Source: Guyanagaster necrorhizus
Taxonomy: Eukaryota > Basidiomycota > Agaricomycetes > Agaricales > Physalacriaceae
Direction of reading: 5' to 3'
Length of the DNA: 64,000 bases
NCBI RefSeq assembly: GCF_019112545.1
Contig: NW_025064909.1
Span: 275,023-339,022 of the forward strand
Shown here: positions 22,289-32,729 of the stretch, piece after piece
How positions within the stretch are numbered: the stretch's first letter is position 1
Layout of the letters: each line of letters begins with the position of its first letter
Position numbers and translations under genes: made by a program
Notes under the pieces: model-generated
The model's database searches: none
Seen by the model: only the letters and a program-made list of their open reading frames with translations
What the model was told of the DNA's origin: nothing

Positions 22289-22496
22289 AGAGTGGAAGGT
22301 CTGAGGTTATATTGTGTAAGATACATTGGATGTTCTGAAATTTGTGGTAGTGTCTAACTGCCCATGCTATGATTGATTGGCATCCATGACACAGCTGTAT
22401 GATCACCAATAATCCTAACAATATTCTAATGATGGAGACAAGGAGTTCAAAGAACTCATAATTGAAGTTGGGGTCTGATGTGTTGATAAATAGCAT
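22269..22496 (-). CDS. Gy-A0 ORF0: intact 75-codon membrane-segment ORF
   Basis: Complete open frame of 75 codons plus TGA. It starts MLFINTSDPNFNYEFFELL, then a hydrophobic segment at about residues 17-36 (LVSIIRILLGLLVIIQLC), then HGCQSIIAWAVRHYHKFQN and an acidic/Pro-rich end LPLYDIPKS. The gag ATG overlaps its last 20 nt. It lies between the primer site and gag in every gypsy copy here. No known family recognised. A small membrane-anchored accessory protein, or a leader ORF regulating gag translation, are both possible. One of two copies without stops, the other being in Gy-D. Confidence 0.6.
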   Translation of the reverse strand: MLFINTSDPNFNYEFFELLVSIIRILLGLLVIIQLCHGCQSIIAWAVRHYHKFQNIQCILHNITSDLPLYDIPKS

Positions 22497-22539
22497 TCAG
22501 TTTCCTCCACATTATAGTGCATGAGGAAAGGGAAGATGA

Positions 22540-22552
22540 AGCTTCAAGCTAA
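22540..22552 (-). promoter_or_regulatory. Gy-A0 primer-binding site (self-priming type)
   Basis: TTAGCTTGAAGCT on the minus strand, one base inside the LTR. It pairs perfectly with AGCTTCAAGCTAA in the LTR (22,708-22,720), which lies 34 nt downstream of tatataag (22,747-22,754). The two central bases differ from Gy-A and Gy-E on both partners, so the pair covaries. Confidence 0.62.
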
Positions 22553-22553
22553 T

Positions 22554-22937
22554 TGTTAGACCCAAGCTGCATGTGATTCTAGACACATGATAAACTGATG
22601 TCACTTCACACTTCAAGTGGAAAGACAGAGTTCACTAATGTGAATATGGATTGTTATGCAACAAGACCTTAGTGATTGGCTTGAGGATAGAGTGGTATAA
22701 ATAAACTTTAGCTTGAAGCTGGATTTTACCAGCAAGAGCAAGCCATCTTATATACTGTATATTGCTGAGCTAAATATATGACTCTCTATTGTATGTTTCT
22801 AAGTTCTGATGCCCATTGTCTTTAAGTGTTGCTACTATACATAAAAGATTGATTGTGCATTGTTGAAAGCTGGTCACTGCATTGGAGAACAATGATGAAT
22901 TGGCTTATTGTGATGACTAGCATGAAAAATCATAACA
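22554..22937 (-). repeat. Gy-A0 5' LTR, shortened
   Basis: 384 bp, TGTTATGATTTTTCATG to GGTCTAACA on the minus strand. Compared with the related solo LTR at 51,461-51,929 (469 bp) it lacks about 85 bp near the U3 start, joining gatgactag directly to catgaaaaatc. The promoter and primer segment are kept. Confidence 0.9.
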
Positions 22938-23254
22938 ATCATGAAGTACAGTATAGCACAGAATCCACTCAGTGATCAACAATGTCAGGCTGAAACAACT
23001 GATGTTCAATAAGACAGACTATATCAGAACTCAGAAACTCTTCTTCAAACTTAAGAGACACTCATTTGAGGCCAAAAAGCTGTATATATGGATAGACATT
23101 GATGAAATCAAGATAGAGATTTTTATAGTCTAAAAGTATTCTTTGAATAGGACTTGTGACACTTCAGTGAAAATTGATGGATATAATGAGATTAACACTT
23201 TGTTCTCAGAGCTCTTCTAGACAATTGAGGATGATTGCCTTAAAGAGAGAGTAA
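22938..23254 (+). mobile_element. 3' internal end of LTR element X1
   Basis: About 317 bp between the Gy-A0 LTR and the X1 LTR. It ends with a polypurine-like tract (taaagagagagtaa) directly before the LTR, so it is the 3' internal end of an LTR element truncated by the Gy-A0 insertion. No conserved protein domain is readable. A short open stretch (residues like SFEAKKLYIWIDIDEIK) is not assignable. Confidence 0.55.
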
Positions 23255-24456
23255 TGTCACAATTTTAGCCTCTAATCACAACCTGCCAGTGCTTAGTAAG
23301 CTGGCACTTCTGAAATCCTGATGAATCTCTAGATGAATTCAGCCTTAGCTATAAAAAAACCATAATAGGGCCACATAAAACTATGGATGACATATGCATG
23401 ATGCTGAGCCTTACTCATCATCACATGATATATAGCTGGTAGTAGCATGATGACTATATGAAATGACTGTGCAATAGTGTGACCTTAGCTAAAATGACTG
23501 CAACTCATGCAACTCTCACTGTAGTAACAATATTGTGGGCAGACAATAGCATGGCTGCACAATATAGGTAGTATTATCATTGGACAATAAGTAGTGTGTA
23601 TCATGATTTTTGCCTCTAAATCATGATCTGCCAATGCTTAGTAAGCAGATGCTTACCAATCTCAACCTCAGGCCAACCTTACAAAAGATGATAAAGACAT
23701 GATGATATCATGGCTACATCTTATTCATTGATGCACAATAAGATAACAAGGAACAATGTGGTAACTATCATTATCTCACATCTTGAATACAATGAGAACT
23801 GTGGTATATGGGAAACTCACTATAGTGATGGTACAGTAGAGAGATAATAACAAACAAAAGCAAGAGCACAGTCATTGTTATCTCAGACAATGAGCAGAGG
23901 GCATGAAAAGCAGACAATAGTCATCTATAGAGCATAGGATTCTTTAGACAGTATATAAGGCAGTAGTATACACTGATGTATTCCAGTCTTGAGCTAAGAT
24001 TTAATACACCTGCTAAACTCTCTGACTACTTGGTGTGAATACTCTTGCCACAATGGCAGACTATATCTATCAGCTACAACTCTTCATCCTCCTTCACAAA
24101 ATCCTTATAGCTTACATTATCATTCTCATTATACTTTTATATCAAAACCAGACTCAGACTTAGCATCTATAATTAGACCCTGGCAGAAGTGGTGCTAGAG
24201 ATTTGTGAGTGTTAGTAGAAGCCTAACAGTGTGCATGACAATAAGATAATAGTCACCTATAGAGCCAAGACATTTCTGGACAGTATTTAAGCCAGTAGTT
24301 TATAATGATGTACTCTAGTCTTAAGCCAAGATTGATCTATACCAATCAAACTCTTAGGCTCTTAGTGTGACTGTCACTCTAGTTCTTACACTGGCATTCA
24401 TAGTCTACTAATCTCTCTATCTTATTTCTCTATGGAGATGATGCAGTTGAATAACA
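23255..24456 (+). repeat. X1: 3' LTR, split by solo LTR X2
   Basis: Starts TGTCACAATTTTAGCCTC at 23,255 and runs to 23,598, then resumes after X2 at 24,229 with a TATA-like tatttaag near 24,284 and the start-site segment AGTCTTAAGCCAA. The right end is uncertain; GAATAACA at 24,449-24,456 is a possible terminus. It is related to X2 and to the LTR at 50,401. Confidence 0.55.
23599..24228 (+). repeat. X2: solo LTR inside X1
   Basis: 630 bp from TATCATGATTTTTGCC (TG mutated to TA) to AGCCTAACA, flanked by GTGTG at 23,594-23,598 and 24,229-24,233. The X1 LTR sequence continues across it. It has tatataag near 23,953 and, about 33 nt later, AGTCTTGAGCTAA, close to the gypsy self-primer segment. 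X is therefore probably another chromovirus family. Confidence 0.7.
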
Positions 24457-24766
24457 GTATAGACTCCATTCATTGCATTCAATAGTCTCTTATTGTCAGA
24501 GATCCATCTATAATATGAGTCAGCTATTTCTCAAATAAAAGAAGCATCTCTTATTATTAAAAGTATCACAGAGAAAACCACTATAAAAATAAATAAGAAA
24601 ACTATCAGCAGCTAAATGCATGCTATATAAACAAACAAATCAAATAAAGCAAGCATGACTCACCAATGTGTGTATGAGCAGATGATGATAGTGTATTGTC
24701 ACCTCTATAGATGGCATGAGTTAAAACAAGAAAGACCTAGCACTGCAGTAGAATAAATGTATATTC
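24457..24766. other. Unassigned AT-rich stretch
   Basis: About 310 bp between X1 and Co-G with no coding signal or recognised repeat. It ends with TATTC (24,762-24,766), the left flank of Co-G. It may be the host or older-repeat landing site of Co-G, whose other side is 42,783 onward. Confidence 0.4.
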
Positions 24767-25036
24767 TGTTGAGCAGTAGACTGAGGAATCTGAGAGGACA
24801 CAGCAGCAAGACTTTATGGAAAAGCAAGTGCAGTAAGGATTGGCTTAGAGCAACAAAATAGATATATTTACTGTGAATTAGTAAGGTATAGTATAAGTAG
24901 ATGTAATGTACTCACATTTTAGCAGGTGATAAGTTGCTAAAATATATGACTGTGTAAACAGTAAAAATTGCTAGAACCAGTAACTAATTTAGAGTCTGTA
25001 TGACTGTACCTGCAGTCATGGCTTATATTCTCAACA
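24767..25036 (-). repeat. Co-G 3' LTR
   Basis: 270 bp, the same length as its partner, with clear identity throughout (e.g. TACTGTGAATTAGTAAGGTA in both). Differences are mostly C/T and G/A. Confidence 0.92.
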
Positions 25037-26860
25037 CTCCTCCTTGAGCTCAACTGCTTAACCTATGCAAAGCCTAACAGTGTACAAAACCTCTCCAGCT
25101 TGACTTGAGCCAGTGACTTCATGAAGATATTAACAATTATATCATTGGTGGAGCAGTACTTGAGGTCAGCTTGTCAAAGGCTGATTGTCTGATGCATGAA
25201 ATAAAACTGAATATTGATATACTTAGTTCTAGCATGAAACATAGAGTCCTTGGTGAGCTGTATAGTGCTCTTGTTATCCAAAAAGAGAGTTGTAGAGCTG
25301 ATGAGCTGGCAGATCAACTCTATGAATATCTTTCATATTCAGAGCAGTGCTTTTGATGAGTGAGTCATCACAATATATTCTGATTCTGTTATAGATGCTG
25401 TGATGATCAGTTGCTTTTTAGAACTCCATGAGACAGCTCTGATTCTGATAAAGAAGATATAGCCAGAAATCAAATACCTATGTATTTGTGAGCTCCAATC
25501 AGCATCTGTGTATCTGGTCAGAGACATGTTTTTGCCACTGAGTATAAGTGCAAGATAGATTATTCTCTTTAGATACTTGAAAATGCAGATAATGACATCC
25601 CAGTGGGTTGTTCTTGGCTTGTCCATGTATGGCTCTGCTCACATGAGGATAAGACAGTTTTTGAGATAGAAGATGAGTCATAGATGAGGTCAACTCTAGG
25701 CTTGAGAGGCATTGTGACTGTTCTGGCATTCTCTAGATCTGTGTCCTTGATTATTGCATCAATATATCTCCACTGCTCTAGTATGATAGTTTTTACAGTC
25801 AGGTCATGCTTTATGCTGATGCTGAGTAGCTAGTGAAGAGTGCTAAGATCAGTCATTTTGAAGTGCTCATTTAGCTACTTCTTAATAAGAGTTGCAGAGT
25901 CATCTGAGGCTGCTATTATAGTGAAATCATTGGTGATAGCATCAACAATAATATACTTGTTGCCAATAAATCTGTAGAATACAGCTTCATCCAACTGACA
26001 TACTTGATACTCTAGCTGTGTGAAAACACTTTAGCTTGTTGTACCACTCATTTGCACTTTGACAGCTGCTATAGAGTGGTTTGAGGAGCTTGCACATTAG
26101 TTACTTGCTCTTCAAGTGCTCAGGAATGGTTTGAAATGTATTGTACATGGAAAGGAGTTCCATATAGATGGTTTTCTTGAGCTCTGCTTGCAGGTAGGCA
26201 TTTTTGACATCAGCTTATTGGATTGCTGAGCCTTTGCTTACTGTGACAGATAGTAGTATGTGGAGAATTGTGAGTCAGACAGTTGAGGTGAATGTTTCAT
26301 GAAAGTCAATGCTATATATCTGAGAGAAGTCTTTGAGTATGAGGTGTGCTTTGTAGTATACAATTCTGTTCATTTTGTCTCTTTTAGCTCTAAAAGTGTA
26401 TTAGTATTCAATCATATTTGTGCCTAGTGGCCTGAGAATTATTTCATAAGTTCTCAGGGCTTTGACTTTGTCCAGTTTGTCTCCTACTGCTTACTTCCAT
26501 TCCCTTACCTGATCTCCTTTCAGTGCTTCCTGTAGGCTTTCAGGCTCTCTATGGCTTGTCACAAGTATAAATATTTGTAGGCCAGCAAATCACTCTTCCT
26601 TCTTAGCTTTGAGCTCTGCCTCAGACTCAGTGCTCCTTTTATCTTCAATAATAAGAGTGTGCTTGGTTGTAGACTGCTTTGATAGCCTATTATCATTATA
26701 GAAGCCTTTTGACTTTCTTCTAGCATGATGGCCTTTTTCAAGAGATTCAGGATCCTCTTGATTTTTGGCATTATCTGTAGTTTGGATATGTTACTCATGT
26801 GGAGCAGAGCTGAGACTGTCTGAAAGTGGTGTAAGTGGTGATGGTGAACATTCATGAGAT
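25037..26860 (-). pseudogene. Co-G pol C-terminal part: RT and RNase H
   Basis: Minus-strand translation reads as a copia RT starting near 26,460 (KAHLILKDFSQIYSIDFHET, then ADVKNAYLQAELKKTIYME). RNase H follows with TDADWSSQIHR and KKQLIITASITESEYIV at about 25,340-25,560. The last part is open for 95 codons. Elsewhere stops and frameshifts abound, and the RT catalytic segment near 25,920-25,990 is unreadable. The upstream linker ends at 26,860, where Co-F inserted. Confidence 0.8.
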
Positions 26861-26865
26861 GTATC

Positions 26866-27091
26866 TGTTAGTGCACATACAATACATATAATATAAGTGT
26901 GCCACTGAGAACTGTATTGTTGGAATTTTGCTATTGTTTTTATTTCATGATGCTTATTCTAGATGACAATATAATAATGCTATGCAGTTCACTACAGTAT
27001 ATAAGTAGCATACTCTCTATCCAGCTATCTCAGTCCTTCTACAACTTACTCTGAAGACTGACAACATCTTTCTACAGCTTAGATTCTAATA
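26866..27091 (+). repeat. Co-F 5' LTR
   Basis: TGTTAGTGCACATAC to GATTCTAATA, with tatataag near 27,000. Both LTRs end in ATA instead of ACA, suggesting a terminus changed by C-to-T. The next bases, GATTATGG, match the copia-type primer site. Confidence 0.9.
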
Positions 27092-27095
27092 GATT

Positions 27096-28010
27096 ATGGA
27101 TTTGCTGCTATCTCTGAGACATTGGAATCTGGACTTAACTATTAATTTTTTCTGTTACATGATGATGGCTGAAACATCCTCAAAATCATCTGTTCTTCTC
27201 ATCCACATCCAGGCAGCTCTTTTTGCTGGCGATATCCTAGATAAGGAGAAAAATAATTGATGCTCATAGAGCTGAGACATTCTCAACCTCTTTGTCTTAT
27301 CTAGAAGCCTTGATCACTATCTCTTTAGTATCTGGAAACCCTCCAATCCTGACAAGAAACCTATTGCAGCTCAGAACTGATCAACAAATAATTGCACAGT
27401 CATTAGTTTTATCCAGATGAAATGCCACTCTGACAAAAAGAAATATATATCTATCTTAAGCTCTGTACTGGCTAAGGAAGTCTAGAAATCACTGTCTAAT
27501 TGCAATAAGCAGGAGGGCCTCATAGTCCAAATCAATCTGATTCAGAAAGCTCTCACCATCTGGTACATATGTTAAGAACATCTTGCCACTATGACTGCTC
27601 ATCTGTTCAAACTGAATATCAGGATTTGGAACATAGGCCAGCCTATAACTGATCTGTTTCTTTGTATTCTGATGCTAAATGCTATGTCCAGAGATCTGCT
27701 CTCTGTATGAATATCAATAGCATAGATTATTAACAGGTCCATAAAGGAGGATCTCATCAAATCTTCTGACATTTGCTGAGATCTTGACACTCAGCAGCAA
27801 TTGTTTGATACAGATGACAAGACCACCAAGGACATAGCTCTAGTGGCTACCTTGTGCAATACTTCTCATACATCTCTGAGTTGTACCAACTTCTCTTGCC
27901 TATTGCTGAAGGGTCACACTATTTCTTATTGTGTTGCTAACAGAGGTGGAATGGCTGGAAAGACAACTGAGGAGTCCAAAGCTGTGAAGTGACAGGATTG
28001 TGAAACCAAG
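27096..28010 (+). pseudogene. Co-F gag with zinc knuckle
   Basis: Decayed gag frame from about 27,096 (or the Met cluster near 27,159, MMMAETSSK). The body corresponds to a UBN2-type copia gag. The zinc knuckle near 27,880-27,940 reads CTNFSCLLLKGHT...C followed by GGMAGKTTEES, which matches fungal copia knuckles but with the second Cys displaced by an indel or substitution. Several TAA/TGA stops and at least one frameshift. Confidence 0.7.
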
Positions 28011-28049
28011 AAGAAAGAGAAGAGCAAACTGGCTGAAAAAAAAAGATCA

Positions 28050-28976
28050 CCTCATAATTCTTAAAGATCCTACCCATAGTACTGCTTATCTTCTTGATTC
28101 CACTACTGGTAATATCACTTTGGATTCTCCACAATAGCTCTAATGCATCAGAATTTTCTAGATTACCATCTGATGCTACTGTTGCCTTCTTAGACACTCT
28201 TCTGGATCTGTCAATAGCTGACCATGTCAAATATGAAGGTTAGCTAGCTTTTGAAGATAATATCAACTCATCAGTCAACTGGAACAAAGAATACCAGGCT
28301 CACAATACCACTGCATTGTCTATTTTCCCATTAAATCAAAAGAATTCTACTCTTCTGTCTCTGATAGACTACCTCTTCTTCCTTGACACTGGCACCATGG
28401 CACATATCACTCCATACTATGGAGATTTCCTCATGTTGAAATCTATTCCACCTCATTCTATCTGAGACATTAGTAATTCAACCATCACAGCTCTTGAGAT
28501 TGAAACAGTCAAACTCTATGTCAACAAGTACACTCAGACAACTGTATAGTCTTGCCACTCATAAAGCTAATGTTGAACACACCTTAATTGCCACAACATT
28601 GCCTATTGACCTTGAAACCTGGCACAGATATCTTGGACATACCAATTACCAGGCAATAGCCAAAATGATCCAGTCTAGTGTCACTCAAAGTATGCATGCC
28701 AACCTCTCCTGTGTACCTTCTAAATGCCAACCCTGTGTTATCAGTAAACAGACAAAGATGCCAGTACCAAAGACATATGAGGAGAGACACAGAGCAATGA
28801 GACTGCTGGGCATTGTGTGAGTTGACTTGGCAGGTCTGCAGGCTACTGTCTCTTGGGCAGGATACCATTATATTATGGATATTGTCAACAACTTCATGAG
28901 TCAAGCCTGATCCATTCTCTTGAAAAATAAAGGTGATGCATTCACTGAACTTCAGGCCTGGGAGTGTGCATGAGAG
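28050..28976 (+). pseudogene. Co-F protease and N-terminal integrase
   Basis: The aspartic protease motif appears as FFLDTGTMAHITP near 28,378-28,420 (normal DSGAS-like). The GAG-pre-integrase zinc region follows at about 28,610-28,760 (LETWHRYLGHTNYQ, then CQPCVISKQTKMP, an HX3H...CX2C arrangement). The integrase core start is VDLAGLQATV at about 28,820, with the first catalytic Asp kept. The frame is cut at 28,976 by Gy-E within integrase. Confidence 0.8.
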
Positions 28977-29436
28977 TGTTATGATTTTCCCCTTTTCTTA
29001 CTCTCTGAACCCCTATTTATGCTTAGTTAGAGCACTAGAACAAGCACTTAGAACCATGGGACCAGGCTTAGTCATCACAACAGGCCAAGTCTATCATTGT
29101 TCTCTGATGCAATAACATCACTTGATGATGCACAATCATTCTTTTATGGACTATAGAGATGCTCAAGAACAATGAGCACAAAAACCCCAGTAATCCACAA
29201 TTAGTAGACTCATGTTTAGGTAGTAACCTGTACAGTATTTAAGAAGCTTGCTCTCACTATCCAAGCCTCAGCTTTGAGCTAAAGTTTATTCACACCATTC
29301 CACTCTCAAGCTGATCCCTTTTGGCCTTGTGACACACTGAGTTAGAAGCACATCAGTGAACTCAGATGACTACCCAAAGTGTGAGGTAGCTTCTGTTTAT
29401 CATGTGTTTCTATTCATGTGATGCTTGGGTCTAACA
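28977..29436 (+). repeat. Gy-E 5' LTR
   Basis: TGTTATGATTTTCCCC to GGGTCTAACA, 460 bp, with no CG dinucleotide found by eye. tatttaag at 29,236-29,243 and primer segment AGCTTTGAGCTAA at 29,270-29,282, 34 nt apart. Confidence 0.95.
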
Positions 29437-29437
29437 A

Positions 29438-29450
29438 TTAGCTCAAAGCT
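29438..29450 (+). promoter_or_regulatory. Gy-E primer-binding site (self-priming type)
   Basis: TTAGCTCAAAGCT, one base after the LTR, the exact reverse complement of the LTR segment at 29,270-29,282. Same position and form as in Gy-A. Confidence 0.65.
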
Positions 29451-29493
29451 GTTCCTTCCCTTTTCTCATGCCCATTAGTGTGGAGGAAACCAA

Positions 29494-29721
29494 ATGCCCT
29501 CTATCAATCCATCAAACCCAAACTTTGACCATGAGTTCTTTGAACTCCTTGCTTCCATCATCAGAACACTATTAGAATTATTGGTGATCATCCAGCTGTG
29601 CTGAGGATGCCACTCAATCACTGCCTAGGCTATCAGACATTATAACAAATTCCAGCATATCTGACATATCTTATAAAATGTAACCTCCAACCTCCTGCTC
29701 TATGACATCTCTGAATCTTGA
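29494..29721 (+). pseudogene. Gy-E ORF0: 75-codon membrane-segment protein, broken
   Basis: 228 nt, starting MPSINPSNPNFDHEFFELL, with hydrophobic LASIIRTLLELLVIIQLC. Four in-frame stops fall at the positions where intact copies have Trp, Gln or Arg codons (for example after QLC and in the AWA segment). The 20-nt overlap with the gag ATG at 29,702 is kept. Confidence 0.6.
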
Positions 29722-32700
29722 TGAATGTCCCATCAGTCCCCAACAAGCCCCTTACCAGAAGCTGGGCCTAGCAGCCCACATCAGAGAGACATTCAAGAAG
29801 AAGAAAGACACCAATACCCTCCCTGATGACCTAGCTGAGACCATGACCCTTGTCTCATGGAATTCTAAAACCCATAGATCTCTGGACCACCCCCTGACTA
29901 TGAAGATGAAGAGATCCTGAGAGACTTCTTTCAGCAGTCTCCCTCTCCCAACTCTGCCCCTGCCTCTCCAACCAGAGAGATTGGTAACCATGCCAGAGAC
30001 TCTCTCAGTCCCACTCAGATGGCTGAAAGATCCTGACACATGACACCTAGGAATCAGCCTGCTAGCTCTGCCACAACTTCTCTATGCTCAGTCAGGACTA
30101 GTGGTGGGATGAGAAGGTCACCCTCAGACTGGCTCAATGATGAGTGCCGAAACAGAAAGGCCTGAGATGAAGTCATACACAGAAACTTCCCTGCCTGGGA
30201 CACCAATGTCCTCTTCAACTATGATGAGGCCCTTTGACAGGAAGAGCAGAGGCAGCGAACAGCACCATGACCAGTTTTCAGTGAGCTTGAGGAGCATATC
30301 CTTGAAAGCAGGAGACAGAGGAGGCAGGCCACTGAGCATGACACTGAGCATAGGGAAGAGCAGCAAGCCATCGAAAGGGCTCAATTGGAGAGGGCAAACA
30401 TCTCCAACTGGTATGAAATCCAGCCTGAGGTCGCATCTGTACTTGCACCTGTCTAAGCTGACCCATCCCTCTTAACTCCTGTCTTTCAAAAGCCTAATAC
30501 TGACTCTGACCTATGGAGTGAGAATCACTGGCAAAATAAAACTCTTGCTGCCAGTGGACAGATCCCTGGAACTCTCCCATGCCTCTCAACCCCCCAGTAT
30601 CCCTCTCTCTGCTGAACCCCCAGCACTGACACTATGTTCAGCAATGATGAGTCTGTTCTCAGACACTATAGGCTATGAGTCCCTGAGACAGCTCACATCT
30701 CTGTCTGCACTCTCTGAGGGTTTTTCAGGAGCAGGGTGGTTGGACAACTTCTCAATGATGGGTACCAGTGAAATATCCAGCTCTATTGTGAGCAAGTGGA
30801 GATGGCGAGAGCAACAGGGGGAAATCAATATGATAACCATATTGGCAGTCAGCCAGCCTCCACCTACCTCAACCTCTCTGAAGCCTCAGGCCCCACTGCT
30901 GGTCCCAGCACCCAGCCAGGATAGCAGAGTGACAATCTGACCATCAGGGGATGAGGAGAGTTACTACAACCTGTCTGATAATTTCCATCTTGAGGAAGAG
31001 GATGATGAGGACAAGAAAGAGGAGGAAACTGAAGAAAGTGACCTGCTCTGCACCAGAGGGAAACTCACATATTTAATGACAGAAGACACTGATGAAGAAG
31101 AATTGATCAGAACAATGCAGGAAGCAAGAGAGCAGAAATACCAAGGGTGGTACCTGTGAGGCATAAACTTCTTATGGCATGATGCCATCTGGATGGCATC
31201 TTCACTTGGACAATTATATTTTCATTCTATCTCTACTGAAAAAACAGAAATATTGAGACATGTGGCTACTGACTACACTACAGTTCAATATAACAAATGG
31301 CATCCCAAAGATCAAGTCCAGCAGCTGCTGGCATACTACATGCTAGCACAAGTACAACTAATGCTGCAGTCTCTGCCAGTCACTCCTAAGAGAGCTGTGT
31401 ACATGGCCCCTTTTATTCAAAGTAAATTTTCATACTCCACCCTATCCTCCCACTCTATGGCAATCCAGCTAACTCAAAGCTGACTCTGACCTGAAAAGGT
31501 GCCTACCTCATATCAAAACCTATGGACTGGGAAGGAGAGCCAAATGCTTGGGGTCTAACCCTCATCCAATGAGACAACAGGGAGCAGCATGGGAAAAGGA
31601 CCAATTTGAGATGATCCTGAGGCTGTGAGACTCAGGTTCACCATCTGCCATAGGGTAATCATTCAGAAAGAAGAGCTCCCTCAAGAAAGCCCTATAGCTG
31701 ACAACAATTCACTTCACTCCTTCTCTGGACCACCACAGGAATGGTGCTGCCTGCTATTCTCTGATTGGCCTAACCCAATGGGCACACTTTCACAAGACAC
31801 AGCCATCCTGCAGTGCCATCCTGACTTGCTCTAGAAGCCCTGACCCTTTAAAGGGGCTTCCAACAACATTGACTGCTTCTTAGTGAACTGCAAACAGTAT
31901 TTCAAAGTCTATTGGATATCTCAGGACAGATATGAACAAAGTCATCTTTGCCATCTCTTACCTTGAAGAGAAGGCAAAAACCTGGTGGATCCTAATCTTC
32001 TCCAATTTCCAATCCACTACTCAAGGACACTATTGTTACTCATTGTGGCCCATCTTTAAACAGATGTTGAATAACAAATTCATTGACCCCACAGTGCAGG
32101 AGATGCACAAACAAAAGATCAAGGAGTATAAGATGAGAGATAAGGCAGCAATGGATTACTTTGATGAACTGGAATGCCTTGCTAAGCTTGCCAGAATATG
32201 AGATGATGTTGCCAATAATGGCCAGATAGTCAAAGCCCTCAAGTGAGAGGTCCTCTCCTCTTACATCATGATGATCTCAGCAATAGATGTCAAGGCTCTG
32301 ATATCAGTTGGATATGATGAATGGAAGGAAAGGATTGTCAAGATGTATAAGAAGTGGCAAAGGCAGAAAGTGGAATCATCAACATTGCAAGACTATCCCA
32401 AGAAATTGATCCTGCCAACCCCAAACAAATTGGGGACAACTGCTAGAAAACCACAGAGATCCTCTATGGCCTCACCATCTTATACCACTCAGAAGACAGG
32501 TACTGGCATGACTTACATGAGAACTGGAAAACCAATGGATATAGACCACATGAAGAAAGAAGGAAAGTGCTTCAATTGCAGACAGAAGGGTCATATGGCC
32601 AAGGACTGTCCCAAAAAGAAGCACATCAGAGAAGACATCTGCACACAAATCACTGAATTGCAGAAGGAAGATAAAGAATTAGGGGCCAAAACAAAGGTCG

Positions 32701-32729
32701 AGGAAGTAAAAGATGGGGCCAGCCAGTGA
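29702..32729 (+). pseudogene. Gy-E gag, about 1,000 codons, decayed
   Basis: Starts at ATG 29,702 inside ORF0. The same frame stays mostly open to about 31,483, covering a Ser/Thr/Pro-rich region, an acidic run EEEDDEDKKEEETEESD near 30,995-31,050, and a segment around 31,193-31,480. A 2-bp deletion relative to Gy-A near 31,910 shifts the frame. The gag core follows (YLEEKAKTWWILIFSNF; HKQKIKEYKMRDKAAMDY), then knuckle KCFNCRQKGHMAKDC at 32,567-32,615 and the end ...VKDGASQ at 32,729. In 30,120-30,940 the +1 frame is also largely open (an ARLERANI-type charged helix), so the N-terminal product is ambiguous. Confidence 0.82.

Larger units (their letters stand above)
219..22937 (-). mobile_element. 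Gy-A0: Ty3/gypsy chromovirus, interrupted by Rep-R, Gy-A and Gy-B
   Basis: Two minus-strand pieces, 219-2018 and 19,585-22,937, join into one gypsy element. From its 5' end (right) it has an LTR (22,554-22,937), primer site, ORF0, gag, CCHC knuckle, protease and the first part of RT. The gag reading resumes on the far side of the 17.5 kb insertion, which is the main evidence that both pieces are one copy. The RT is cut at 218/219 by another LTR, so the catalytic site, integrase and 3' LTR are outside the window. It sits within X1 element sequence; ATCAT (22,938-22,942) would be one copy of its target duplication. All coding parts carry stops typical of C-to-T decay. Confidence 0.85.
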
